Of a DNA stretch of 64,000 nt, positions 31,838-47,075 are shown piece by piece. The translations under genes were made by a program, and so were the position numbers. The stretch is taken from NCBI GenBank assembly GCA_031772625.1, contig CM062815.1, forward strand, positions 115,514,989 through 115,578,988, written 5' to 3'. The stretch is from Pinus tabuliformis. Lineage: Eukaryota > Streptophyta > Pinopsida > Pinales > Pinaceae. How positions within the stretch are numbered: the first letter of the stretch is position 1; every line of letters starts with the position of its first letter. The notes under the pieces are model-generated. The model was not told the DNA's origin, made no database searches, and saw nothing but the letters and a program-made list of their open reading frames with translations.

Positions 31838-34800
31838 TGATCCATATTTGAATAGGAACGCAACAATTCTGTTGTGATATTCTTCTTGCAAGCTACTATA
31901 ATGGCCATCTTCAAGAATCTGTCGATGACCATGAAAACATAGTCGTTACCATGCTTAGTAGAAGGAAAGTCTAACATGTAATCCATGGAGATGGATTACA
32001 TGTAGGATCTTATGTACTTCCCGACATCCTATTAAATATTTGTCCAATAGAAATACTTCTGCAGTACTGCCACCATTTTCTTGACCCCAAAATGCCTAAT
32101 AGCCCGACTATAATGCGCTTCCCAAATCATCTTGGCACGCTCGCTTGAAGGAACACAAAGGTGTCCTAGGTGGCATAGCAAGGCATCCTGGAGGTGAAAA
32201 TCTAGAACTTTTTGACCCTCCAAGAGCATCTGGTATGTGTGGTCAAAATCTGGGTCACTTTTGTAGAGAAGTGGCCAACCAGAAGTCTCATGCCCACAAG
32301 ATTTGAGCGCGGTAGTTAACGCCATGATCAGTGGTCGGCTGAGGCAATCTGCAACATTATTGGTGTTTCCCTTCTTATACTTGATATTCAAATAGAACTG
32401 TTGCAGGTATGTGGACCACTTCTGATGGTGAACATTATGCAACTTCCCTTGCGTCTATATGAACTACAGGGTTCGGTGGTCTGTGTGCATGATTGTTTCC
32501 TTCCCCAAAATGTAATGTTTCCATTGTCGGCAGTTCTTCACAATCGAATTCATCTATTTGTCATAAGTGGGATACCTCTAGCATGTGTCTAAAAGTGTCT
32601 CACTGTGATATTCCATTGGATGCCCCTATTGAGTAAGGACTGCCCCAATAGCATAGTCAGAGGCATTTGTCTCGATCTCAAATGGTTGTTGCAAGTCTGG
32701 TAAAGTGAGCATTGGTGTAGAGTAGAGACAATGTTTCAACTCTGTGAATAACTTCTGTTGAGATTCAGACCAAAATAATTTTGATTTCGCTCCTCCCTTA
32801 GTTACTTGACTCAAGGGCCAAGTGATCTGAGAGAATCCCAACACGAACCTGCGGTAGAAATTGGCAAGATCCAGAAAGCTCCAGAGCTCTGTTAGAGTGG
32901 TTGGCACTGGCCAATCCCGAATGACTTGGATCTTGGTTGGATCCACATGCACTCCCCATTCATCAATAATTTATCCCAGATATTGAACCTAGGTCATGCC
33001 AAAAGTGCATTTCTCCAAATTGGCACACAGCTTGTGTTGTCACAGTGTTTGGAGAACCTGTCGGATGTGGTGAAGGTGATCTTCCCAACTCTAGCTGAAG
33101 ATTAGGATGTCATCCAAGTATACCACTACAAATGAGTTGGTGAATGGCCACAAGATGTCATCCATTAGCCTCATGAAGGTTGTAGGAGCATTCGTCAACC
33201 TGAAAGGCATAACCAACCATTCGAAAACGCCCTCCTTGGCTTTCAAGGCAACCTTCCACACATCGGAGGGTTCGATTGGTACCTGGTGATATTCGGACTT
33301 CAAGTTGATCTTGCTGAAATATTTTCTCCCCTTGATTTGGTCCAGAAGGTCATCAATCGCTGGGATCAAGTATTTATTCCAGACAGTGATCTTGTTCAAC
33401 GCCCGACAGTCAATACAGAGTCTCAACATCCCATCCTTCTTTTGTACCAACACGATCGAGCTCCCACAGGGTGATGAACTCGGTCGGATGTGACCTTTCT
33501 GCAGCAGCTCCTAAATATGACTCTTGATTTCGTCATTCTTCAGGACGAAGTGCCGATAGATTGGGCCATTGGGAAACGATGCACCTAGGGTCAGATCGAT
33601 GGTGTGCTTGACCTAACAGTGCAGAGGCACCTTTGCGGGGGAAGTGAAGATGTCCTTGTACTCCTCCATGACCTTATCCATCTATTGTTGTCATGCGGAG
33701 GGGCCCTGTCTGGAGGTCATGGACACCATGTTCTTCTTTCCCTGATGGCACATCACTAGGAAAACAAATTTCCTGGTTTTGGAAATGAGCTTAATGCATT
33801 GTTTTGCAGTAACCAAAGAGATGGCAGTAGGTGATGCTACCTCTAGTATCATGTACAACTTATTTCCCAAAGTATCAATAACAACACAAGGCATTGACTC
33901 ATACACAACATGTCGCTTCCACAAGTATGGTTGGCCTAATAATACATCACAAACATCAAGGGGGAAAATGTCACATAATACCTCATCCTTGAAGGGCTTG
34001 ACACTGTATGGAAAGCGGCACTATTGGCTCATGCAAAGATCCCATCCTTAGTGAAGCCACCCAATGGTGTACAGTTGTGGGTGTGCTATGGTTGGTAATC
34101 CCAGCTGCTTCATGACCTCTCCCGAAATGAGGTTCTTTTGGCTCATGATGTTGACAACGAACTATAGCAAGGAACCCTTTACCCACATTTGGGAGTGGAA
34201 GAGGCGCTCCTTCTCCTCTGGATCTTCAAGTTCCTTTTTTTGGATGTTCGTGGTGGCAACAGTGTCATTGGGCTCTACATCGATAATCTGCTTCCCTTTT
34301 TCATTCCATTTGTTAGGTTCTGACTTAGAGTTGGAACATGCATCTAATTTTGAAGCCTTCAACTCGACCACTAGTGACTTCTTGGCACAACACTCGCTTG
34401 TGTTGTGAGTGGAGCTCTTATGGAACTCACACCACTTTCTAGTGTCCTTATTTGGCTTCGCGGTGTTGATATTTGCTTGCATCTTTGGTGGGTTGTCTTG
34501 GGCCTCCCCACCTTGGCTTTTCCTTTGTTCTGCGGTTTTGGGGCACCTTTCCCTTGCTTCAAATTAGCAGATCCAAAGTCTCGCTTCTTCTGTTTAAACT
34601 TATGCTCGATCTTGACGGCATATCGGTACGCCGTGCCGAGCGAGGAGATGTCCAAGAACTCCATCTCATCCTGGATGTACCTATATAGGCAGTCGTGGTA
34701 CTTGAGTACCAAATGTTTCTTAGAATTTTTGATACCCAACTTCATGCGAAGGGTATGAAAAACATTGGTAAACTTCAGCAAATCTTGGTCCCTTCACTGT

Positions 34801-36013
34801 CGCAGCGTTTTCCACTTTATGTATTTATCCTCATGACTACCAACAAGGTAGTACTGCTCCTTGATGGAATCCCAGAATGAATTCCATGTGGATGCGGCTG
34901 AAAAAAGTGAGGTCGTACTTTCATCCTTTTGCTCACAATGGGTTTCCCACTAGTCCTTGATGTGGGGGGTAGCTTTGAGAAGAGAAAAAGTAATATTTTC
35001 TCGATTGGAAAAATCATGAATAGAAAAATATCCTTCTAGCATATTTAACCATTTATCTACAGCGTCTGCATCTATTTGGCCCTCAAATATTGGAATGTCA
35101 AAGTTTACAGGTACCTTAAAAGGAGTGGAGCCTCCAGAGTGGTTGCTGGATGTGGATGTGCTTCCAGTGGGCAACCATTGAAGGATCTGGGCAAAGTTAT
35201 CCATCATCGTGTTCCTTTGTTTCTCGAGGGCCTCCTCGAGCAATATTTTGATAGGATCTCTTGCCCCCTCGTATTTCTTTTCTTCCCCCATGGGCAGCCG
35301 TCGGGGTTTGTGAGGTTGATCTTGCAAAGGTTCGACCTCATTGGGGACATGCAAAGAAAAACAGAGAAAGAGGAGACTGCTCTGATACCACTGATCTAGA
35401 TTTAAACAGGAACACAGAAAACTATAGATATAACCATAAATACAAAGATGCAGTAGAAATAACACTTCATCTCATTAATCTCAAATATTGAAACATGCTT
35501 ACAAACAGAATGGAAATAAGACTAGCTCGGGCGATGGTAGCTTATCTATGAGAAGAGATGTGGTGGTTACATGCCTCTCAACTGTGTTACAATGAGGCTC
35601 AAAGGCCTATTTATTATTGAGAAACAATGGAAAACCCTAAACATCCAAAAACCTAACCCTAGGAGATGAAGCGCCAAACTATGGGCCTCGTTTGGGTAAA
35701 TTGGCACATCAACTTCCTGAGCTCGTAACTTTGGCAAATGATCTCTATTTGATGCTCACAATACCTCGTTAGTAAGATCTATTCGAGGACTACAACTTTT
35801 GAATGACCAACATCAATTATTAACCCTTGTTGGTCCCAGTTTTCCCAAAAAAACATCATTTAGGGCCTAAAAAATGGCTCTAGAAGTTCAGGGCCTGAAA
35901 AACTGCCAAAAATAGTAAATTGTGCTACAAATAAGGAAACTAAAAAATGGAAAGAAACAATGGTGGGGGTCCAAGAGGAATAGGCAAGTGGACACCAATA
36001 TGCACTTGGATCA
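31838..36013 (-). mobile_element. Ty3/gypsy element inserted in the left LTR of element B
   Basis: The ends TGATCC at 31838 and GGATCA at 36013 are flanked by target duplication TGTGG (31833-31837 and 36014-36018). The right (5') LTR is 35392-36013 (622 bp), with a tRNA-iMet primer site just inside it (CTCTGATACCAC on the plus strand). Going leftward on the minus strand come gag (about 34160-35300, with a CCHC-like remnant), protease region (about 33690-33990), RT (33091-33453, with LCIDCRALNK and VVYLDDILIFS), RNase H (32626-32952 and 32032-32442) and an integrase remnant (31804-31986, FPSTKHGNDYVFMVIDRF). The 3' LTR is only minimally represented. Broken, with several breaks. Confidence 0.85.
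35392..36013 (-). repeat. Gypsy 5' LTR
   Basis: TGATCTAGATTT...TTGGATCA, next to the primer site. The opposite end of the element begins with a similar TGATCCATATTTGAATAGGA. Confidence 0.75.
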
Positions 36014-36434
36014 TGTGGGCCCCTCCATCCACCTATTTGACTTTCCCTCCAAGCTATTTGAATGGGCCAATTCGAATTCCCATGTGGATGGCCCCCACAT
36101 TCCACTAGCAACCAAATAAAGTTGAATTGCCTCCTAAGTCCCTAAGTCGAAAATGATGGGTTCTCTTCCTTAGCCAAAATTGTGCAAAATTGTGTAGCAA
36201 CACCCTGTTACAAATGTGTTTGAGAATGGACATGACAGTTCTCCCCTTCCAAAATTTGCTTTCCCTCAAGCAACCTCAAAATTGGGTGCTTCAATATGTG
36301 CTCACCCTCCCAGGTGGCATCCTCATCCGGAAAGTTCTTCCAACGCTCCAAAATCGGTTGTCCTCAAGCAATGCATGAATGAGCATCCACTTTAACTGTT
36401 GCTCCCCATTGTCACTGCAACATGTGCCAGGGTC

Positions 36435-36854
36435 TTAGATGTGCCATTGAATCGTCCCTGACCTTAGCACTTTCTTGATATGAAAGAATCCTCCAATGCC
36501 AGGATCCCAGGCCATCCTGTCCAACATGAACCTCCCCTCTCTCCACTCACTATCCTGCCTCGTGCAAGTACCAGAAGTCCCTTTCTCCATCAATGACTCA
36601 CTAAATCCCAATGGAATATATGTATGATCTCCCCCTGCAGTAGTCGGTGCATCCATAAATGTTATTGAGTTGTGAAGAGTTTTGACGCCCCAGTTCCCTG
36701 ATAGTCCCAGAGTGGTGCCACCATATTGACGTTGTGCTACTCTGACTATGTCATACTCCCCATCGTGCGCAGATAGTATCCTCCTCTCCTGGAACTCGAT
36801 GGTGGAATACTGAAAGGCCAAACACATCCTGCCTGGGCATCTCCATGGCACCAA
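36435..36854 (-). other. Unknown reading frame in element B, conserved in element A
   Basis: A 139-residue frame matching the frame at 8652-9035 along its length. Further pieces with the same relation lie at 36751-37014, 37201-37671 and 38001-38429 (for example PHPRYL-type words before the WCDRGET segment). No known family is recognised. It lies in the 3' half of the element, on the element's sense strand. Confidence 0.5.
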
Positions 36855-39793
36855 GGCCTACCCATCCAAATCTAACTCTGAACCAGTGCAACAATAGAGC
36901 ATGTTTGCCTCCCCATATGATGAAGCCCTCTGTGAACCCCCATGTGTCATCCCAAGAGCGAACTATATCACTCTCTGCCACGACTCTGCTCATCACAAGT
37001 GATTTATCGATCAACTGAATCCATGTATCCCATAGGTAGACTTGCTACAGTATAGCCTTGACAACCGATGGAATCCCTTTGGCCCTTATCTCTAGCCCCT
37101 GCATGCCACCCATATATAGGCTCCATACATCATGAACTAATCTGAGGCATGCTAAATTGTCTGGTGCCTGCCACTGTGTAGTACTAATGACCACTGGAAA
37201 CTACGTGTGATAAATAGCTACCCCCTGAATGCAACCAATAGATGGGTATCTGATATGCGCAATCGACTTAGTGTATGCGGATCCATCCTGCTCCTGCCAA
37301 CCATCGCCATTGGTTTGGCTACCTTCCCCCTGGAGAATGTGTCGATACAATGTCAGGAACTCGGATACATACTGGACAACTATCTCAATCGTACATAGTA
37401 TCCTCTGCTTATGCATGGTCCAGACATGCCCCGTGGAAAGAGTGAAACATGTCTCCCCTATGACCAGCTCCCCAAGAATAGGATTAGTGATGAATGATAT
37501 GCCATCCATGTCGGTGATCACCTCATTCCTTGACCTGTGGCTATGAACTCGTGCACCGACTCGATGCCCCTGCTTAGAAGTCTCCCCTCTATCGCACCAA
37601 GTATCATCCAAATATCTTGGGTGAGCTCCCTGTCCCCTACTGCTCATGCCCAAAGTGTCAAAGGACAACAACTAGATCACCTATTCCTGTAAGTGATGTA
37701 GAAGAGGGTCAGGAGTGTGAGTCCCCACGGATACCATCACGTATCGCTCATCTATGTCCCCATTGATCCTGAGTGAACTACACCCAAATTTATGCATGGT
37801 ATCTCCGTCCATGGGTGTCCCTCGAGGAAACACTCCAAGACCTCGTTATGCAGCACCATATGCCTCTGAATACCACCGATCATCCCAGTACTCCTGGACA
37901 TGCCACTGTACACCGCGGCCTACCCCTATATACTGTTGGATAGCCTTAGTTGCAGTTATGCCATCATGTACCATCCTACTTCCTACATGTGCCACTGCAC
38001 CTATAAATCCCCGCATGTACTCACTAAGATGTGAGGCACTCCCACTCTGCAACGTAGTTCAACACACCACCATGGATCTCCATGCCCACCTATAGACCAA
38101 TGATCAATGCTAGATGCTCCCACACATCCCTGGATATGATGTCCTAGAGCTATGTCTCTACGTGTCAAGCCACACCCGATCAGTATCATCACCTTCACCA
38201 TCGCATCATTATCCCCGTCGATGAATGGATATTCCCTCCAAATACCCCCAGTGGGATCCGAGAAGTGACTCTCCCTATGTTTCAATAGTGATGCCACCAC
38301 TTCTCTGCTCCTCTGCATCCTTTGTGCCTTGCACAAAAGTGAAGATACCCTGTCTCCATGCAAGGCACCATCAGGTGGCCTGCCAATGCCACCTCCTCCA
38401 ACAAACTCCTGCCAGAGTATGTTGATCACCTAGTGATCCCATGCACAAATGTCATACCAAGAAAACCAAAAGAGTCTATCCATAAACTGGTCGGCCACTA
38501 GTGTTGACTGAGACTCCCCTAGCGAATGTGCATGCTCAACTGCTAGGTCAACTACACCATCCCGGGTGTAGTCAACCAGCATACATGGGAAATGATAGGT
38601 ACTCCCTCCTAGATCCCAATGCCAGTCGGGGCTTCCAGCATCCCTAGACCCTGGAAACTCCTACTAATCTCTACCTAGGTCCACTACCATCTCCATAGTC
38701 CACTCCACCAGGTACCAAATCAGAATCTCTTGCAACCCAACCCTAAGAGAGGGATTGAATGCACGAACTCCCACACATAGAACAACCCCAACATGAGGGT
38801 GTTTCACCCTATGCAACTTAGGTCGTCTCATCTCGCTATCCTGCTCAATACATACAATATGATTAAGTACCTTTGTCTCCCTTTGTCTAATGGGCCAAGG
38901 TAACCTAACAGTGATGCCAACCTCGTCTATGTATGCCCAAAGAGGGTTGCTCTCATGCTCCAACGTGCACTCTAGCTACACCAGTAGGGAATCGAACTAC
39001 TCCCCAACGTGAGTCAATTTGGTCCTGGACTCGACACAAAACACTGTCATGCCCTCCAACTCCTCATTCTGTTGCAGAATCGCCTCTCGCACTAACGCGA
39101 CCTTCCTTTTTAATATTAGAAGGTCGGCCTGAAACTGATGGAACTATCATGGGCATCTATCACCTATAAACTTGGTCACCACTCCAGATACCTCAACAAT
39201 TTTTGGCTCCTCGTCAAAGGATTCCACCCCCTCAACAAATGGCTCTATGTGAGTAGGATAATTTATCCTCTCCACCAGGGTGTCAATTGGGGCTATCAAA
39301 AAGGTCTCTAATAAAGATGACTCATGTGCCACACCGAGTATATCGATGTGCTCCTCACCATCATGTGGGATCTCAACATCATGCTCAACCTCCTCCTAGG
39401 ATCTTGATATCTAAATTCAGGTCTCCACCAGCAAAAGGGCCCCCTGGTCTCACCCTCTAACTATCTTTGTCCCATCTGCTCCTTTTCAGGAGATCTGGTG
39501 CCCTGATCTAGTTGAATTTCCCCACACGATGTAGATGGTTTCACCCCCATGGCCTTCTCACCTCTAATGTCTTTGTTGTAAGGGTGAGGATGGGTTTGGT
39601 TTGTCACCCTCCTCATCTGGGCCAACCTCTCATCGTCCCAATGAATTCTACCTTAGAATTTCTACATACTAGATTTCCCTTGAGCCATGGGTTTGCCTGT
39701 GGTTTCACCCGTCACTATGCACTCATACCCAAAGCTTCCATGATATTCTGGCTAATTTCCTAGAGTTAGGCCAAGATCATGCTATGATACCAC

Positions 39794-41006
39794 TCTAATG
39801 TTCCAAATTTAAATAAACAGTGATATGCAAAGCAAAAACGATTTACAACACATAAATTTTAAACAATCAACAAATTCTCATAAAAACTCCAGAAGTAAGA
39901 ACCAGCTGAGCCATTTTATTAATCAATGGATCAAGTATAATAGTATGGGGGAATGAACCTGGGCTTGCCTCAATGGAAAGTGTGACATAACCCAGGTGAT
40001 AATACAATGATCTCAAATGTTGGAAATGACTGATCTTCTAATGCTTTGCACTGCCAAGAAAACTACATTGCTGGTTGGAAAGGGATTGCAAGAAACTCCA
40101 CCTCCGATGCTCAGAAAATGCTGCAACTTTAACCTCAAGCTCCTTGACCAAAACCCACAAAAACCTAGAAATGGTTTGTCCTATATCTGAACCAAAGTCG
40201 AACCCAAAAAATGGTACGAATTCCCCAGCTAACTAGCAATTCGCCCTATTATAAGAATTAGGATTTCAAGCCCAAATAACATCCAAAAAATTCTGAAATT
40301 TTAACCACGGACTCCTCTTAGAAAACCCATAAAAAACCCATGAATTAATTTGGCTAGTTTAGACTTCTGAAATTCGACCCCCTTGGAGCCCAGCTTCAGC
40401 TGCAACTACAAAACTCGCCCTGCTGGAATCTGCCTATAAATCCTCCCAGAAATGGACCAAAGTGTTGGGTTGACCTCTGCTATCAATCCCCTGACTTCCC
40501 AGATGGCCTTCTGGCCAATGGCACCTGCTCCTTAGCTCCACAAAATTGTTGAACTGGCCCTCTGCGCTTTCCCTAAGCCCAGTAATTTGAACTGCTGGGA
40601 TGTTGGCTCTGCTGGATCCAAAACTCACAAGAAAGGTTGGCCCTTTTCTTCTCTCCCAATCCTCTAACTCTCCTATCAAATTCTTGATCACTGATATCTC
40701 CAAACTCCCCCTATGTATTCTCCAGCTAGCTAGAAATAAAAACTCCCTGTTGTGGTTGAATGGTATTGTTGTAACACACTCCCGAGACTCTTGAAATAAT
40801 TTTGGAACTACCTCTTTAGGGCGGGCATGAATGGGCCAATTCGAATTCCCATGTGGGTGGCCCCCACATTCCACTAGCAACTAAATTGAGTCAAATTTCC
40901 TCCTAAGTTACTAAGTCGAAAATGATGGGTTCTCTTCCTTAGCCAAAATTGTGCAAAATTGTGTAGCAGCACCCTGTTACAAATGTCTTTGAGAAGGGAC
41001 ATGACA
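39794..41006 (-). repeat. Element B, 5' LTR (right)
   Basis: 1,213 bp, TCTAATGTTCC...GGACATGACA, a direct repeat of the left LTR and homologous to element A LTRs. Confidence 0.8.
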
Positions 41007-41011
41007 TCATC

Positions 41012-42640
41012 CTTCTCATCCCTTCCCTCTGGCATCCCCCTTTCTTTTCCATGCTCGTGCCCCTCTCCTTTTCCATCTTGTCTCCCCTCCCTTCTGTCAT
41101 GTTCCCCTTCCATGCCCGCCTCACACCCCCGACACTTGGGCCCCGCAGAGCATCTCCTTGCATTCCTTGGCTTGATCAAGAGCCTCATGACAAGCATGTC
41201 CTTTTCTTACACCCGCAACGTGTATGTTATCATCACTCAGGTACCATCTCTATTAATAACAGGGATCTCTCGATACGTTTTCAGTTCATTCGCCCTGGTT
41301 ATCTGTGCAGGATAAGGGGAAGAGAGGAGCAAAATTTATTTCAGGAACACAGATCGATCCAAAACACTCATGGGAGGAAACTCAGAAGGAGAATGAAGGA
41401 CAAGGATCAACGCTGGGAAATTAAGGCAGAAGGATGGGAATTAATGAAAGATCATTGTGATCATAGCCCCATCAGTTTCCTCAACAGGAATTGCATCATC
41501 TTGCGGAACTGTCACTACTATATAAGGAACAATGGTCGAAGAAGTTTGCATGGGTTAATGCTCCTTCCTGCTTAGGTGGCCTTTGCACAGGCCTTGAGGC
41601 TGAAGCTGAGGTCGTTGAGTGTTTGTAGTGGGAATTGGATTACTGGGAAGAATTTCACGGAGTCTGGTGAGTCGGAACTTTCAAGTGGGAAGATGCAGGG
41701 GTTCACAGGTCTAAGGGTTGTGGTTGGTCTGAGGGGTAGCACAGAGTTAGGAATTTTTATTTTGTTGATCTGGGAGGGGTCTTTCAATCAGACCCTCAAG
41801 AAACTTTTGGACGCCGACCTACAGAGGGAGGACTGTCGAAATTCGTATGTATTTGACACTTCAATAATTGTGCAATATCTCAAGCTCCATGTCTGGGAGG
41901 ATATCCAGGGCCAGGACCTTAAGGCAGTGATTCCGAAGGAGAAGCATCATGGGGAAATGGTCTAGAGTATAATTGACGGGCAGGATACAATTTCTAAGGC
42001 TGGTAATTAAATTCCACTGAATTAGAAAGTTTGGTTGATCTCAGTCAGCTTTATGTCTACTATAGGTGAGAAGGCTTCTACTCCTCTAGTTTATGAATAA
42101 GGTGGACTAGTGGGACAGGGATATCCTGTAGTTGAGCGAGGGCAACATAAATAATTGTGACTTTCTGGGATGTTAGAATATGGATCTGAGGGATCAGAGA
42201 GCAGAATCTAGTCCCTTGTCGAGCTCTTGGGGGAGTTGGAGGCCGAGGTCGGGTCGGCAAGGTGTTGGAAGGATTCAAAAAACCTACACCACTTGTGATC
42301 AGGAGCAATTGGAATTTAAAGAAGGCCTGGAAGCTTTGCAGTGCAGTGTATACATTCAGCAACAAGAGAATCTTACAATGCAGGAGAGTTAGCTGGAGAA
42401 GAGGGTCTGAATCTGTCAGCTAGAGGATGAAGTGGAAGCACTACGTCAACAAATTGAACAACGAGAACTCGCAGTGGTAGAGATCAGCAAGAACAATGAG
42501 GAGGACTCCACTGGACAAGACCTATACAAGAATGAAAAAGTAATCCCAATAGAGCTAGACCTGAACAGTCCTGTGCCTGTCGACTTTTATTCTTTTCTGT
42601 TCTTTCTTGATTTTCAAATGACAAAATGTAAATGAAAATT
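41012..42640 (+). other. Unassigned stretch with open frames, one coiled-coil-like
   Basis: This is the right flank of element B's insertion site and so originally adjoined the RNase H fragment at 30422-30614. Plus-strand open pieces lie at 41051-41575, 41576-41965 and 42432-42635. The last reads as a heptad-like helix (DEVEALRQQIEQRELAVVEI) typical of a coiled coil. No domain is recognised; it could be the remains of a retroelement accessory or gag-like protein. C/T-rich low-complexity sequence occupies 41012-41110. Confidence 0.3.
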
Positions 42641-42846
42641 TCTGTTACTTCAATTTTGTAGAATCTAAAATGATAAGAGATCTGTGAATGGGAATTTTTG
42701 TATGCACTACAAAGAACACTCATATAGTGGGTATGCAAACCAAATGATGTATCACATGTCCTTAGAAGGTTGGAAATCACTATGTAAACTCCCAGTTTTG
42801 TTTGCGAATGGGCACGCCATATTTAAATAAAAAATCTAATCATTCT

Positions 42847-44939
<2,093 letters not shown>

Positions 44940-45514
44940 TGTAACTCGTTCTCCTTTATTTCGGCTCCCTTCATCCAGTCTTAATATCATATGAGTAGCA
45001 TCACAAATTCGGTTTCCCATGACAGACTTCACTTGCCCAGACTTTCCTTCTTCATATTTTTGTATACTTCTTTACTAAGTCGAATTGCAGATGTGTGTGT
45101 GTCATTTGTCCCTTAAAAAGTCGAATCATTCCTTTATATAGTAGTTGGAGCATCCAATAATAAGCTGAATTTTCAATTTGTGAAGAGGTCGGCTTGTACA
45201 CTGTTGAAGATGGATGTCATGATGATTTTGAGGCTGACTTGAGAGGAAGTTGACTTGATGGAGGATAGATACAAAAAATAAATTTTCTTTCTTGATCTAA
45301 AGGAGCCCAAGAAGGGTCTCTTACAATAATGACTTTGATTTTGACTCAACCAAAAATCCTAGAGCACGAAATGGGTGCTATGACCTATCGACTATTGACC
45401 CAAGCATGAAACCCATGCTTTAATAAGTCAATGAAAAATTCCTTTTGAAAAATATATATTACATCAAGACTCAAGTACAATTATGAATACTAACACTAGT
45501 TACATTCTTCAACA
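44940..45514 (-). repeat. Element D, 3' LTR (left)
   Basis: 575 bp, repeated at 48656-49106 (shared words CTCGTTCTCCTTTATTTC, CCTTCATCCAGTCTTAATAT, ATAGTAGTTGGAGCATCCAA). Confidence 0.8.
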
Positions 45515-46454
45515 TTCCCTCTTAACTAGGGAGGTATTCATAATTACATACATATGAAGGTACATGGAAGTTCTCAAAATGAAATGAACTACGAAGATTT
45601 TTGGTACACTCAATGCATCAGACTAGATACCTGACCAGGCTTATCTATCCAGGTGGGACTAAGATGGACTCAAGCTTGCATCCAGTCTAAGTACCTTTAG
45701 GCTTACTTGCTAACCATCAACCCAAGGATCTAGACACCAAAACATACATAGGTCATCCAGATGTCCTCTCAAGCATCTTCCATTAGATGCTTCAACTCAC
45801 CCTATCAAACTAGATATATCCATTTGTCCAAGCATGCTTCCAGAGAGTTCAATCTTCTTATGGAGAGATTTTACCTGTACAAACACAAACCACAATAAAT
45901 AATAAAATTTCAAATATACAAGTAAGCATAAACCTTCGGGGTCCTCATTTATTCAGATGCTACTAATATCATCATCAAGTTATCCATATTCAATTTATTA
46001 GTATCTTTCTTCTTCTTTCATTTCTTCAACAACACCAATTCATACTCCAATTTCTTCTTCAAGGTATCGATCATGACTATCATAATATGCCCTCCCTCTC
46101 AACTAGGGAGATGTACTCTTTCTTCTATCCAAAATCCCTCTTAACTTATGGAGATCAACAACTTCATTCTCTTATAACATCAAAGAACCTTTCACAGCTT
46201 CATTCCTTGATCATCATCATTCATATGCTTCCTTCATTATGCTTATACGAGCATCTTTATTATCTTGAAGATTATGTACCTACAAAACTTTAATAGCAGG
46301 TACAACCAAAAAACAAATATACAAAAGCATGAAGTTAGATATATCAAAATCATGTCAATATTATAATGGAAGCATTAGATTTTGGACAATAAACAGCTAA
46401 ACCTAGTTAGGTACATGAGATACATCTTAGACATCAACTTCTTGTTATGGTTTT

Positions 46455-47075
46455 ATCATAAACCCTACACTTTATTTTTGAAACACAAAGCCTTTACATA
46501 TCAGTAATTTAATCACATAATTCAAGCACTATACATCTAAGAATTCAATATAGATTTTACTAGAGTTTGTTGCAAACCCTATATTTTTCATCATCAAAGT
46601 TAAATCATATCAACATCATCAAGTTCTAGAATAAAAATTTCTACTAGGGTTTTGTTCTATACCTTAGATCAACGATATTCATATCTAGGGTTTCATTCCT
46701 AGGGTTTTATTTTATCTATTACAAGGGTCACTCTTATAAACCCTAATTCTCCAAACCCTAATAATTTAGAGTTTCGACAATAGTATCAAAACTTAGCAAA
46801 AGATCTAGGGTTTCGGTGTATTATTAGAACAATACCAGAAAACCGTAAAAGTTAGAATTTTTGTCATAACAATATCAAAACCCTAGATATCACAAGAATA
46901 GATTTTTCATCATTGGTTCTTTATTAACAACCCTAAGAGGACTAGGGTTTCAATATTATTTTTAATTCATCCTAAGTGAGGATAGAATCTCATTATATAA
47001 ACCCTAAGTAGGTTAGGGTTTCATTGACATAACCTTAGGTTAGGGTTTTATAGTGAACCCTAAAGGTTAGGGTTT
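46455..47075. repeat. Cluster of telomere-like AACCCTA/TAGGGTT motifs
   Basis: By direct count, 16 heptamer cores occur in about 620 bp, in both orientations and at irregular spacing, several within AAACCCTAA telo-box words. It is not a tandem telomere array. Confidence 0.8.

Larger units (their letters stand above)
30620..41006 (-). mobile_element. Element B: second copy of the large non-autonomous LTR family, with a gypsy inserted in its left LTR
   Basis: The target duplication is TCATC (30615-30619 and 41007-41011). The left LTR is 30620-31837 continued at 36019-36237, and the right LTR is 39794-41006. Both share extensive similarity with the element A LTRs. A decayed tRNA-iMet primer site lies beside the right LTR and a purine tract beside the left one, so it runs on the minus strand. 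The interior, 36238-39793, has the same unknown reading-frame pieces as element A and no gag-pol. The LTRs are clearly diverged and the right one is shorter. It is broken and older than the gypsy inside it. Confidence 0.85.

Noticed and set aside
40874-41197. Minus-strand open frame with GREGRQDGK-type charged sequence
   Set aside because: It is the antisense of C/T-rich low-complexity DNA and crosses the end of element B.
46455-47075. Interstitial telomere repeat
   Set aside because: The heptamers are irregularly spaced and in both orientations, not a tandem TTTAGGG array.
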